In this document: positions 1 through 12,671 of the stretch, in pieces
Position numbering within the stretch: position 1 is the stretch's first letter
Layout of the letters: each line of letters starts with the position of its first letter
NCBI RefSeq assembly: GCF_910591885.1
Contig: NC_063275.1
Span: 1,848,501-1,912,500 of the forward strand
From: Bombus terrestris
Lineage: Eukaryota; Arthropoda; Insecta; Hymenoptera; Apidae
Direction of reading: 5' to 3'
DNA length: 64,000 bases
The notes under the pieces: generated by a model
Databases searched by the model: none
Told to the model about the DNA's origin: nothing
The model's input: only the letters and a program-made list of their open reading frames with translations
Program-made: the position numbers and the translations under genes

Positions 1-715
1 TATTCAATCTGAAAATAATTTTCATCAAGGCTACCTGTACCAATTCGAGTCGAAATGGCTGGTTCTACAATTTTACAAATTTGTCAATCCTCGTTCAGGG
101 ATCAAAATTCATATAATTCATCATTCATACAATGAATTTTATTTTGTTTTTTATGTATTCAAACTGAAAATAATTTTTATCAAAACTACCTGTACCAATA
201 CCAGTCGAAATGACTGGTTCTACAATTTTACAAATTTGTCAACCCCTGTTTAGGGATCATAATTCATATAATGAATTTTATTTTGTATTTTATGTATTCA
301 AACTAAAAATAATTTTCATCAAGGCTACCTGTACCAATTCGAGTCGAAATGGCTGGTTCTACAATTTTACAAATTTGTCAACCCCTGTTTAGGAATCATA
401 ATTCATATAATGAATTTTATTTTGTATTTTATGTGTTCAAACTGAAAATAATTTTCATCAAGGCTACTTGTACCAATACCAGTCGAAATGGCTGGTTCTA
501 CAATTTTATAAATTTGTCAACCCTCGTTTAAGGATCATGATCCCAGATGGATTCATAATACCAAAAATGTACTACATAACATGGAATTGCCTCTGTAAGA
601 AAATAATAAATCAATAAATATTAAAATACTCCATTATTACGTATTTTTTAAAGACCAGTCATTTTCACTGATTTTGAAAAAGCTTCGTGGTAACTATCGG
701 TAGTTCTAGTGTTAA
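1..715 (+). mobile_element. TTAA-ended element with 139-bp tandem units (copy A, left end outside window)
   Basis: Four or so tandem units carry the motif CTGGTTCTACAATTTTACAA near 57, 212, 351 and 490; the last three are spaced at about 139 bp and the first unit is longer because of an extra ATTCAT-rich insert. Each unit has a palindromic box of the ACCAGTCGAAATGACTGGT type and an ATTCATATAATGAATT palindrome. After the array comes the family's unique right arm (from about 540), ending in GGTAGTTCTAGTG followed by TTAA at 712-715. The same right end occurs in the copies near 10.8, 35.4 and 36.3 kb. Short open frames at 210-392 and 349-531 are only translations of the repeat. The TTAA end and terminal repeat fit a piggyBac-type non-autonomous element; no transposase is present. 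Confidence 0.75.
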
Positions 716-780
716 CTCTTGATTGTTAATCGTTGATCGTTAATTGTTGATCGTAAATTGTTGATATCGTAAATTGCTAA
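716..780. repeat. Short degenerate tandem repeat (GTTGATCGTTAATT-like)
   Basis: Directly after the TTAA end of copy A, the sequence repeats GTTAATCGTTGATCGTTAATTGT-like words in units of roughly 10-16 bases (TTGATCGTTAATTGTTGATC, then TTGATATCGTAAATTG). This is a simple minisatellite with no evident function. Confidence 0.6.
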
Positions 781-3700
781 TAGTTTAATAAACTTTTTTT
801 GTTAAACAAAAGTATTTCTTGTGGCCACCTTCACCAACCACCTCACATACAACCGACTGTTTCTTCGACCAGTCGCGGAGAGACGCGATCGCGAGGAAGC
901 GCGTCAACGGGAGTCGTAAATTCCCGTTACGATTAGACAATCGACGACACGAACTGTTCTATCCCCTATTTCGATTAGGATAATACAGGTAGTTTAATGA
1001 GTAGAATGCTTGATTAACAGTTCAAAGATATTATATATTTCCAACAACTTTGTAGAGAAGATAGCTACACTGGTGCGTAGATAGCAAAGTAGGTGACTGA
1101 TCTAAGGATGGAACCTGGTAAAGAGATGTTGACTGTTCTAAAGACGATGAACCAGTGAAATCCGGTGACGATGCTGTCGCAAAGGAAAACTATTGTTCGG
1201 TGGTGATCGCCCCACCACTGGTCGCTTGCGCGTGGAATTCCAGGAAAACCCACGTTTCCGCAATTTTTACTCGATGGAGCAATAACCATAAGGAAGCTCT
1301 TGACTCGAAAATGTTATATACCAATTGACGGCCTTAACGGTAAATCAAGAAACTTCGTTTTGTAACAGTTCCTTAGGATTATTGCGGTCCGCTTAATTCT
1401 ATATGCACAGCTGGTGGCTATAAATATCCGATTCGATTAAGAGGAATATGGTGTAACGCATGATTTCTATAACGAAGCTGGCGGCTTAAATAAATATATT
1501 TGATTCGTCTGGAACGCGAACCTGGAAGATAGTTCGGGTATTGGTGAGTGTTCGACACGCGAGCGGAAAGAACAATGAAAGCAATGCTGCTTCGGCTTCT
1601 TCCATTATCATTTATTTCCCTTAACACCAATGTATCGGACGTGCTCGATCAAATTGACCGCAAGCCATTGATTCTTATTCCCTCCACCGGCTCTTCACCT
1701 ACACAGGTATCGTGTTGGCAGATAATATCGAGAAAGCTCGTCGATCAAAATTCCTACGACGAAGAACGACGGAGTTTCGTCGAAAGTGCGAAAACGAAAC
1801 GCCGCGGTATGATATAAAACTAAGTAAGCTACGAGCGACAGATAAGAATCGCAGTAGATACCAAGTATGCAAATGTCGTGGCGAAGGAAACACCAGCTAG
1901 AAAGATATTGCATCCGTTTAAACTGGCTACCATTTTTGAAACCTCTTATCACCGATAAGGGTGAAACAAAGCCGAGAATCGTTCGATTCTTGAGATCATC
2001 TTCGGCCGCAAAGATGCTCCTCGGGCGAACAAAAGGCGGATCGTAATCGCCGATTTTACATTCTTTGCCGATGGCCGTTTTCAGCAAATAACCTTCTTTT
2101 TCTCTTCGGACGCAACGCACGCCGATTTAACCAACGAGGCGATCGGCATCTCTTCGACGATCGAGCTACCACCACCGCTTTTCTATTCGGTTACGTTCGT
2201 AGATATTCGCCGTCTCGTTGCCAAGATTCGATCGGAGTATCGAAATGGCACGTCTGGACAAAAATCTCTTGAATGGATTTCGCAGCTATGGAAACTAGGG
2301 AAATCTATTTTGCACAGGTGGCCGAAAATTGCCGAATTACGTCCGGCAAACATATACTTGCCGCGATGTACGTAGATGTATCGTTCTGGAAGGTTAGAGA
2401 GGGCAGAAGGTGGCGGATAAAGAGAGAAATCGTAGGGAATATCCGCGAGGAGTTTGTTCTATTATTTAAATCGCTACAAACAAGCGCACGAGAATTCTCG
2501 AGACAGGGAAAACAGTCTTCGCCGATTCTTTCGTCGAGGTATAAATTCCTACGAGGAAATAAAGCTCGCTGGCCTTTCCTCGCTCGAAAGCCTTTTCTCG
2601 CGGAAATTTCAAGTTTATTTTCGCAAAGTAACCAACCGTGCGAATAAACCGCAAACTACCATCTTATGTTTACCAAGCCCCGATTCCACGATGAAGCTGT
2701 TCCAGTATTATTCAAAATAGTGGAAAACTCGATCATTAAAAGAGTTAGACTTATATTTCGACGGAATAATAGAAAGCAATTAGACACGCGTGCTATATTT
2801 CGCGATGATTGGCACAACTATCGTCTGGTACAAGATCGCTGGAAATATTAATATCGTTCATTTTTCACGAGCCAGTTCGATAGCAACGGATGTATCTGCG
2901 CTGCTAAAATACCTGCACCACGAAGATAAAATATAAGAGGTTTTTCTCAAAGAAGCGATTAGAGTAGCTGATCTTTAGTTCAAGAGCTTTTAGCTTCGAA
3001 TCTCGTACGAGCTGTTTAATTCATCTCCGTCTAATTAATATTCTAACGTTCCTGGAAGGATCGATAAAAAAGTAAAATAGTGAAAAGTTCTTAGACAATT
3101 CTCGGCTAACTCTAATATCTGGTGAATCTGGTACAAAAATATATGGTTTCTTTCTATAATCGAAAGCGACTATTAAATCGACCGTTTCTTGAACGAGCGA
3201 GTGGCATTTAAAATGTTTGACAAATTCTGTGAATGCAGACTGTTTCTAGCGATATTAGTCTGGACGCAATTGGTCCGAAAACGAAACATTGGTTGTACGT
3301 ATCAGTCGTACAGAACATCGAATTATGTACAGGCATTCGCGCAAGGGAGCAGCAATTCGCGATACCAGAAATGAACGAGCTATTCGCGATGCGATCACAA
3401 GACAGTAGTTAATTCGGTTAATTTAAGGAAGATTTATGGAAACCTGGCTGCGCGCAGGAAACAGAAGATCGACATCTGTTGCTAACGAATGACCGAATCG
3501 CTAACGAATGGCTCCGATACTCGATACACCTTCGGACGGGAGCAACTCGTCGATCGATGTTACGATCGATGAGTAGCTTTGCTTTCCGTGTTAAATTCAT
3601 ATTGCATTTAACAAACGATAAATAAAATCTTCCTGGCTATTTTAAATATTAAATCCATTGTCATTAACGGCGTACGATACGCGTCGAACAAAGTAGCTAA

Positions 3701-4799
3701 ATTTGGATGTGTCAAAACGGATCGTAGTTAATAATTACAAACTTCGTTGTTAGTATGTTCACCCTTCCTCGCGAAACGTGCATTTAGGTCGAATAACACG
3801 CGTTAGAGAAGTGTGTACGGGCAAGTGGTTGGTATAATAACTAGTCGTGCAATTCTCTATAAAGTGGCATGGTTAATAACGCCACAAGCCATAAGAGACC
3901 TATTCCTTTATTAACGTCTACCTTCATATCGTAGATCCAACGATTTCCCTTTTTCTGTTAATTTTCCTACCAAGGAATTTGATCATTTTTCGAATAGCTA
4001 ACTTGTAGATAAGAAAAGAAATACACGTTGGCACGGAATCGTGTGGAATAAATAACCCGTTTCGAAAGTCGAAAAATGAATTCAACTAGGGCGAATAATT
4101 CTGACCTTCTCGTCGATGAAGTATCCCGAATTCGACAAACTTGGCTACAAACTCTTGGCCGAGAACGACATAAACGCGCTGACAAAAGCAAAATTATTAG
4201 TCGCAAGAACGAGATACGGGTGGAGAAGGAATTTAAGGTATAACCAACGAAACGTAACAAAGCGGTACGTAACAGAGATAATAAAAGAAATTTTTGGCAC
4301 AGCGTGACGCAGCAAATCCCAATCGAGTTGCCTGGGAATAGATTTAGTTGGCACGCGTAACGCCATGTAGAATGTGACCGTGGGCCGAACAGGAAGCAAA
4401 AACAGGGTCAGGCCAAGAGAAGTTTGGCCGTTCGTCAGACTTACCAGGGCCACCGCGTCACCGTTAAAAACCTCCCATATCGAATACAATCGCCGCAAAG
4501 TCCGACAAAAAGCGTAAGACTTTACGAACGTCAGGCGATTAATTTGTTAATAAAATTAATGCTGCCGGTTGGGAACAGGTTGCCGCTTTCGTAGAACGAA
4601 AAACAATCTGCCGGACGAAAGCGTCGATGCTACGGAACGTCGTAATAGAAAGAAGCAGCACGTTTCACTTCCGCTTGTGCGGTGTTACTTTCTGTGCTGC
4701 TGGCATACGCAGATTGCTGTATCACGTATTCATAGCCCATTAATCCATTTACGGTCAACGTGTTGTCATGTCCGCGCGATTCACCGTGGCCCCACTCGG
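781..4799. other. Non-coding stretch, no gene recognised
   Basis: Open frames here are short and overlap on both strands, with no protein family recognisable. A good minus-strand splice donor (GGCCCTG then GTAAGT) lies near 4443-4452, but no acceptor or recognisable coding exon could be paired with it. Confidence 0.5.
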
Positions 4800-4842
4800 C
4801 CGTTTTTTTTTTTCTTTTTTTTTATATATATATATATATTAA
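4800..4842. repeat. Poly-T tract followed by (TA)n
   Basis: A run of T interrupted by single C is followed by about nine TA dinucleotides. It is a simple-sequence microsatellite. Confidence 0.85.
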
Positions 4843-4990
4843 ACCGCGACTTCAGCAATCTGTTGAAACTTATATTAACGAGAAATCAGCGGCGATCGTC
4901 AGCAACTATATCTTGCCATATCGCGTAAAACTGTATTTAAAAATATTAATCAGTTACGATCTCTTCAAATGTGTCGGAAAAAGTAAACGA

Positions 4991-5486
4991 TGACGAGTAT
5001 GCTCGTCAAGCACAGAGTATGCGTGGCTGTCGTAACGTGGAATTAAGTTGTATCGAAATGTCCGTTTTACTTTTCAATTTTATCACTGCGTTTTACCGCA
5101 ATTGCAAAATCTCAATTTAAACAGCAAGTTGCAACTGCTTTTTACGCATGACGAGTATACTCGTCATAACGCAAAATATTGCCGTTTCTTCGTGACGAGT
5201 ATACTCGTCATAATGCAAAATGTTGCTTCAGTTTCTTCATGACGAGTATACTCGTCATAACGCAAAATATTGCCGTTTCTTCGTGACGAGTATACTCGTC
5301 ATAACGCAAAATGTTGCTTCAGTTTCTTCATGACGAGTATACTCGTCATAACGCAAAATATTGCTTCAGTTTCTTCATGACGAGTATACTCGTCATAACG
5401 CAAAATATTGCTTCAGTTTCTTCCTGACGAGTATACTCGTCATAACGCTAAATGTTGCCGTCTTTTCATGACGAGTATATTCGTCA
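4991..5486. repeat. Tandem array of an 18-bp palindrome, TGACGAGTATACTCGTCA
   Basis: The self-complementary word TGACGAGTATACTCGTCA occurs at 5149, 5193, 5240, 5284, 5331, 5378 and 5425. One-mismatch copies start at 4991 (GTATG in the middle) and 5469 (ATATT). Spacing within the array alternates between 44 and 47 bp. The spacers are of two kinds: AACGCAAAATATTGCCGTTT followed by CTTCG, or a slightly longer one containing GCTTCAGTTTCTTC. Such a unit could form a cruciform or an RNA hairpin, or be a dimeric protein-binding site; no function can be read from the sequence. Confidence 0.9.
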
Positions 5487-6176
5487 GAAACAACTAATAA
5501 CTGGATAATGGTTAACGCGTTAAGAAACGATGCTCCTTAATTACGTTAGAATAAAGAGAAAAAGTACGTATCGTTTGGCTAAATCGATCGAGAAAACGAG
5601 CAATGTGACGAGCAAACAATGTCGTAATTAGAAATACAATTATAGCGTGACAGTATACCATAGAATCGACGAGGGCTATTACTTCCTGCTGGCACGATGG
5701 ATTCAAGGTAATCCTCCAGTTTCGCGATTCCCGGTGAAATATTTAAACGACGACGTAACTTGTGCCACGGGACTAGGATTAGTAGGATAAATATAGCCTT
5801 AAAGCGAGTGAAAGTTACAAAGACGAGTCATATCGTTGATAACCTTCAATGACAATGCACCTCGACCACCGGCTACCCTATCGTTGACTTCAATCCACAA
5901 ACAATACACAAAGCTATTACGAGTTAGCCGTAATACAACTGGCTTTTATTTGCGTCTACAGTATCCATGTAAATATATTTAGAGTTAGAAATCGTGCTGT
6001 TACACTACTGAAAGATTTATATCTCCATTCATCTACCGATATATCTGTCGTTTGTTTAAATATTAAACAAATATTTGTCTTATCTTGTAGCCTAACGAGA
6101 TATCTGCCTTTCGTTTCTACAACCATTATCACCTTTTGTTTTATTTCATCTTGTTATAGAAAACGAGTACAAAATC

Positions 6177-6209
<33 letters not shown>

Positions 6210-8239
6210 GAAAAAAAGGAAGATCTGATTACTCTACCAAAAGTCGAGTTTCCTCTTACATATTCTCTTACGTACGAGATAACGAAAATTTGCAATTTTC
6301 CAGTATAACCGAGCTGCGGGCCATAAGGATTAACTGAAATAAACGTCTCGAGTTTTTTAGATATCTAGTTCGGAATTAAAACTCTCGCGGTTGATTGTGC
6401 AATCTGCATCGGAAAACATTCACCGGAAAAACGAACATCGCTGGAGGGAAGTTTGCGTCTCGAAATGAGGCGAATGAAAATTCGGATTCGACTTTGGATC
6501 GTCTTCACGTCGCCACAATAAGAGAAATTTTACGCGCGATCTTCTCTCGCGTTTTAGCTAGCGATCGATTTAACAAGCAAATAGAAAATCTTCTTTCCTC
6601 ATCTGTATATTCGTAACGCTTCTGCCGAACGATCTTGTATCCCGTCACTTGAATATTTTCAGTAGGGCAAGTGTGATGTCATTAAAAGAAGCGGTTCGCG
6701 TCCTGAATCGCAGCGCATCAATATCGCGTAATTAGTAACCGCGGCAGTGCATAATGCGAAAGGTGTTTCGCCGCGTTTGTATGTCACGAACTCTGGCTTC
6801 GCGTAAATCGAAACTGCGTTTGCCAGACAAATATTACGCAGTTCTCTGTCTCTCTTCCTCGCGTGCAACAAGATCCTCGCGAATTGTACAATTGCACGAA
6901 CTTCTCTTTCCAACGCTCGGATTGATCGTTTCAGCGACGCGATGCCGGTTTTCTCGATTTCGATGACTAGACACGCGACCACGCCTGTACCGAAAGAATC
7001 CCACTTTCGCTGCGATTTATCCAACACTCGGTCGATAACGTAGGATTTAAAGCGGGTTAATGCGTTTCTCCGAATCCGGATCGCCATCGCGATAACATTT
7101 TCGTTTACAGTTTCGAGGAGCTCGCGGATTCCAGTGGCTCGATTCATCGTGATATCGGGTCGCGACAATTATTTCCAGACGATTTTACTCGGCGTCGGCA
7201 CACGATATCGGGAACGTGTAATTGGTCGAATAGAACTGTATAAACCCGGCTGTATCAAACGTGTATTTACGCCGCGTCGCCTCTCATACGAACATTCCAT
7301 CGTTATAAAACGAAATTGCTTATGTCGGTGTTGGCGTGCGTATCAAATATTTCAGTAAACAAAATTCGCCAGTCGATATCGAATTCCAATAAGGAATATC
7401 GAGTTGCGCTCGTGATTAACAGACGGATCAAAATAACAGTCGAAGATGCAAGAAGGACGCCAGGCCCGCTCTTCCCCCTTAGTCTAATTCATTGATCGAG
7501 TCATTTGATCAGGATAAATCATATTCGAACATTTCTCGAAATACGTACGGTTTCCTATTTCGTATTTCTTTTTTTCCTTTTTTCCTTCAATTACGTTCAT
7601 TGTTCAAACGTGAAAAGGTAATATATTGTTCCGTACGACGTGTACGACAGTGCACTCGTAATAGAACGATGGTTTCTTAAATCAAAAGACAGTGAGAGAG
7701 GAGGAGGGAAGTATTGAGATATATATAATTTTGTGTGCTAAACTAGATTAGCCACGTAGTAGCGATACGCGTATGTAATATGAGTGTGCGGAAGTATGTG
7801 TGTGCGCAGCGTCTCGAAAGACACATGAATATAACTGTTCCATTGGCAATGTGGTATGGAAGATGGCGAGACAAAGAAAGAGCTGAGACGCGTACAAACG
7901 TATATCGACGAAGATCCTGGGAATCGTTTATTAAATAAATCTATAACTATTTTAATATGGATTCTAAGTGTAACCTTAATGTTCCTTTACTTTTATTTCG
8001 GCCATTAAGATCCACAATTCTTAACAGAGAGTTTCGCGTAGATTAATATTATCTGAGGTAGTTAACGCGCAGCCTTGTTTGATAAAAGAACGAGTGGATG
8101 AATTTGTAATAACAAGATATATTTTATCAAGTATACGTAGAGAGATAATGTATGCCGATTTCGATCGTAGCTCACTCAATGCTACAATACCAAAAGAATA
8201 TCATAGGGAGCACGTTCATGCATTTCTATTAACTGATGT
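5487..8239. other. Non-coding stretch with an A-rich tract, no gene recognised
   Basis: There is a purine-rich simple repeat, poly-A then GAAA/GAAAA units, at about 6177-6222. The longest open frame (6659-7168, minus, 169 codons) has no recognisable domain and looks accidental. Confidence 0.5.
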
Positions 8240-8735
8240 TTCCACAAGAAGTTAACCTTCTTGTATAACTCTAGCTGAAGTGTTGAAATGGAAAACTCCA
8301 CATCTTTTCTAATCCAAATTTACCAGATGTCCAGCTGGACAAATTGTAAAGTACAAATTAAATAATAAAAAAAATCTTTTCTAATGTTTAGCTTTCTTAG
8401 TCCTCGAAGCCATTGAGTATTGTTTAGCGATAAATCAATTTGAAGAGCCTCTCAGCCTCATAGTTTTTTTAGGACCACGCGTTGCACGGATGATGCAATG
8501 GGGTGCAGACAGTCCAGTTTTCGTAATTGTATGGATACCCATAGACCCATGGCTTCGAAGCTATTTCGTAAAGTAACGCTGCCAGCCTGCGATCTGGACT
8601 AGCATACACATTGTACTTATACTTAAACTTGCTCAAATATATTTTTCTATTATACATTCATCCACACATTTTCTTTCTGTCTCTCTCTCTCTCTATTACG
8701 AGATAAAACCTTAACACGACGATTACAAGAAACAG
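8240..8735 (+). mobile_element. Diverged fragment related to the LTR-like element at 35571-36295
   Basis: Several words occur in the same order as in the second half of the 35571-36295 element: GGAAAACTCCACATCT, TTAGCTTTCT, GAAGCCAT, then AAGTAACGCTGCCAGCCTGC with GATCTGGAC (the other copy has AAGTAACACTGCTAGCGTGC and GATCTGGAC). An AT-rich stretch and CCACNC, TTCTTTCT and TAACAC-like words follow in both. I could not fix the left boundary. It is an old, decayed copy; a (CT)n run lies at about 8678-8694. Confidence 0.45.
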
Positions 8736-9791
8736 CACTAACAATCTTGTAACTGAAAACAACGTTAGTATTAAAAAGCACAATAATATGGGTCTCTCCC
8801 AATTTTGAATTTTCTGTTTCAACTTGAAACTTTTCCTAAGGCAGTTGGCCGCTACGTATCAATGACAAAGTAAATGCACGAATAAGCAGTTAATTGTATT
8901 CAGAGAATTACGGTAACGATAGATAGGGCGTACTGACGCGTTACAATACGATAGCATAAAAATCACCACGTGTTAGTTCGCATCGAATCGACGAGTGTAT
9001 AGTTCGATACTCGACGCGTATTGAATTATCCGCAGGGAGAAGATATTCTCAACTGCATTGAGTGTAAGAAATCAAGTTTCTGTAGGAACGCGTAGGAATC
9101 GGTGGATCGAAGAAACTGCAATTTTCAAGCTCCTTTCAATAATAAATACGTGATAAAACGAATTCGCAAAGAGAATCGACCGCAGTACTCGACTTGGCTA
9201 ACGATATGGACAGTAAGGCGAGAGAGGAAGGTCGTAAGGAAACGAGAAAGAGGATAGCGAAGCTACGGTTAGTTCTTTTTTAAAGCGATATTGCTTCTTC
9301 CGGAAGATCATACTAATCGGGAATTCCTAATTAAAGTAGGCAAGTGGAGAACATATTTCCCATTTTATCGAAATACAGTTCGCGTAGTATCGTGAAATAA
9401 ACGAAGTATTCTTCTAAGCGAAAGTTGATAAATATTTCCAGAACAAAGTACTAGAAAAATTAGCCAGAGTGTAGCGGATGTGCAGGGTGGAATTTGCATA
9501 GGAAACGCAGCTGCCGCTTGCAGCAAATTCGAAAAAGGAAATTAGCTATCCTTTAATGCCCCGTGCGGAATGAGTTTACCCAGCGTTCCTTAGCATCCTT
9601 ACGAAACAGGTGCTAAACGAAAACAGCCAAGATTTGTATATCGAAAAATGGGAGAAGTTACTCGAACCGGTTAACGACAACCATCTTGAAGAATTATTGT
9701 TAGAAAAGAATATTAGAATTCTAATCTATCGTGCGGAAAATTGCCATTTCTTCGAAACTCTAGACCAAGCGAACCTGCTATTTCTCCGCGT
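8736..9791. other. Non-coding stretch, nothing recognised
   Basis: Only short open frames are present, with no motif or repeat beyond background. Confidence 0.4.
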
Positions 9792-10846
9792 TTAACACTG
9801 GAACTACCACACCAGTGAGATTGACTGGTTTTACAATTTTATTTTAAAATTCCTAATTCGTGTTATATTTTTTCCCGCAATGATGTAATGACTTCCGCGA
9901 CGATAACTAAAAGAATAATATAATGAATTTTATTTTGTTTTCTATGTATTCAAACTAAAAATAATTTTGTATCAAGGCTACCTCTACCAATACCAGTCGA
10001 AATGACTGGTTCTACAATTTTGCAAATTTGTCAACCCTCGTTTAGGGATCATAATTCATATAATTCATCATTCATATAATGAATTTTATTTTGTTTTCTA
10101 TGTATTCAAACTAAAAATAATTTTTATCAAGGCTACCTGTACCAATACCAATCGAAATGGCTGGTTCTACAATTTTACAAATTTGTCAACCCCTGTTTAG
10201 GGATCATAATTCATATAATGAATTTTATTTTGTATTTTATGTATTCAAACTAAAAATAATTTTGTATCAAGGCTACCTCTACCAATACCAGTCGAAATGA
10301 CTGGTTCTACAATTTTGCAAATTTGTCAACCCTCGTTTAGGGATCATAATTCATATAATTCATCATTCATATAATGAATTTTATTTTTTTTTCTATGTAT
10401 TCAAACTAAAAATAATTTTTATCGAGGCTACCTATACCAATACCAGTTAAAATGGCTGGTATTTGTCAAAAGTGTAAAAGGCTCTTGCAGTCTTTTTATC
10501 GAACCCCAATTAATCAGTTTCCCCGTTTTGTACAATTTCCTACACGTTTTTCAAACTTTAACCGCGTATCGTTCGATAGGACGATATCACTAGAAATACT
10601 AGAAATACCACAGCAGTGGAAATGACTGGTTCTACTATTTTATAAATGTGTCAACCCTCGTTTAGGGATCATGGTCCCAGATGAATTGATAATATCAAAA
10701 ATGTACTACATAACATGGAATTGCTTCTGTAAGAAAGTAATAAATCAATAAATATAAAAATATTCCATTATTTCTTAAGGATCAATCATTTTCATTGGTT
10801 TTGGTAGAAATAGCTTCGTGTTAACTATCGGTAGTTCTAGCGTTAA
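9792..10846 (+). mobile_element. Complete TTAA-flanked element with 139-bp tandem units (copy B)
   Basis: It begins at TTAA 9792-9795 followed by CACTGGAACTACC and ends with GGTAGTTCTAGCG followed by TTAA 10843-10846, so the ends are inverted repeats of about 13 bp with TTAA at each side. Inside are a left arm (CAGTGAGATTGACTGG box, then an AT-rich stretch), about three satellite units of roughly 139-155 bp, one truncated unit, and the right arm shared with copy A. It has no coding capacity. The TTAA target and length of about 1.05 kb suit a piggyBac-mobilised MITE whose centre has been enlarged by tandem duplication. Confidence 0.8.
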
Positions 10847-12671
10847 GGAGCGTCGAAACCCGCGAGAAGAAGGTCGCGTGCTAACAATGGGTTAGTCTTT
10901 CCAAAGGACGTTCAGATTGGAAGACGAGCCAAAGCGGAACGTGAGGGAAATTTTTGGCTACGACTCGGTAGACGGCCTCTGCGAATACGATCGGTGTGGA
11001 CGATCGAATGGAAAGATCGGTCACAGAGCGACGAAGTCGGAATAACAGGCTCGAAATTCAAAGAGAAAGTATTTATTAGAAAACAAGTAGGTCTGGCGGA
11101 TGGAGCTGAATGGAAAAAGGGGAGGAAGCATTGTGAATGGCGTAGCAGCGATGCCTGTGTCCCTCTCCCTCCCACGATCCCTTGGTTGTTGTTTGCTTTG
11201 GTTGCAACTTAAACCCTTGGAGAACGAAAAACAGACGAATGGAGAGAAGAAGAGAAAAGCGAAAAAGCGTAGGGGTGGTTTTTAATCGTAGCAACACTCG
11301 CTCCGGCACGCGGACTTGCTGCGCCACGATACGACGCTTACGGGCTGCGTTTGTATGCGGCAGCGGTTGCGAAAGTGGTGGAGCAGCAAGCGACGTGGCA
11401 TTGTTAGAGCGGTGCCGAGGAAAACACTTGGCATCGTTGAAAACCAGGCGAAAGAGAAACAAAGAGGCCGATGCTTGTCCGCGGATTTTTCAAAATCGAC
11501 AATACCCGGATAGGCGTATTGAGGCAGAGGACGTGGAACCATCAAAAGATCCTGCAGGAGTTTTGTCGCTCGGGCAAATAAAGCCAAAGCCATTGTACAC
11601 GGTTATCAGCTTTGTTCGAGACGCTTCCGATATCGGAGATATCTTTTGCCACCCCTTCCCTGTGCGATTCACCTTTAATCTTCTGTCCGATACCAGACCA
11701 CGAGAAATATTTCCGTGCGATCAACGCGACAAGCTACCGCCGATAAGCTACGTGCATAGAACTCTTCGTCAACGCGAAAAGCAGTGCTTTACCCTCACGA
11801 GTGCTCTTTTTCACTTGACGGTTTTATTACACGGCTGGACCAAGCTCGGTAGCCACAGACCAAACGTGCAATCGATATTACGAACGCGTGTGAGCAAACG
11901 GAAGAGAGATTTGCTCGAGATCGTCGTCTAAGGACGATTCTCTTGAACAAGAACGAAACACGTAGCAGGATGCTCGTTTCTTTGAATCGAACGTTGCGCG
12001 GCTGTATCGACGAAAGAAGCAGAGGGTGAGAGAAGCTCGACCCGTAGCAGACGCTGATATCGCGATTGAGTTGTAATTTATTAAATTGCCACGACAGGCT
12101 GCGCGAGCCCCGCAAGAGGAGATAAAAAGAGGCCAGTTAAACGAGTGGAAAACTAACGTTAAATTATCCGCATTTGCTTTCGATTAATCATCGCCTGATA
12201 GTAAGAAACGTCGAGGTATTCTCCTAGCCGTGAAAGCTATCACCGCGATTTTCCACGTAATTTCGCGAGATCACCGACCATCGCGATTCTCGCTTGAAAC
12301 CTTTGAGGGGAAAAAGGCCTGGAAACTACTAATTTGGAAAAACAGATTTTCCTTCTTCCTTATAAAAATTATTAGCGCCACATGGTCGCGTTTGTGCGCA
12401 AGTAAAACGGCTGTTGAATTCGAACTAGTAGAGCGGAGTAAACGAACAAACGCAACGCGTTCGAGTACTCTCCGCTGAAGAAGTATACTGGACTCTCGTT
12501 GAATACGAACTATCTCGGGCAAAAGCCCGTTCCATTCGGTCGTAAACTACAGTCGGATCTACGGCGTAAAGTTAATCGCGCGCGCTAAAAACTTGCTCTA
12601 TAAAAAGGAAACTAAAAGAGGTAAGAAAAAGATAGAAGAGGAAAGAGAAGTGTAGCAGTGGTATAACTCAC
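10847..12671. other. Non-coding stretch with accidental long open frames
   Basis: A 250-codon frame (11182-11931, plus) overlaps several open frames on the other strand. It starts at a TTG, has no recognised domain and its composition is unlike a conserved protein. I see no gene here. Confidence 0.45.

Noticed and set aside
210..531. Two similar 60-codon frames (MTGSTILQICQPL..., MAGSTILQICQPL...)
   Set aside because: They are translations of successive 139-bp repeat units. The similarity reflects the tandem repeat, not a gene family.
4443..4498. Possible minus-strand exon ending at GGCCCTG/GTAAGT
   Set aside because: A good donor alone; no acceptor, start codon or recognisable peptide to support an exon.
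6659..7168. 169-codon minus-strand frame
   Set aside because: No family recognised and no splice or promoter context, so probably accidental.
11182..11931. 250-codon plus-strand open frame
   Set aside because: It starts at TTG, has no recognisable domain or splice context, and overlaps several open frames on the other strand. One or a few frames this long are expected by chance in 64 kb.
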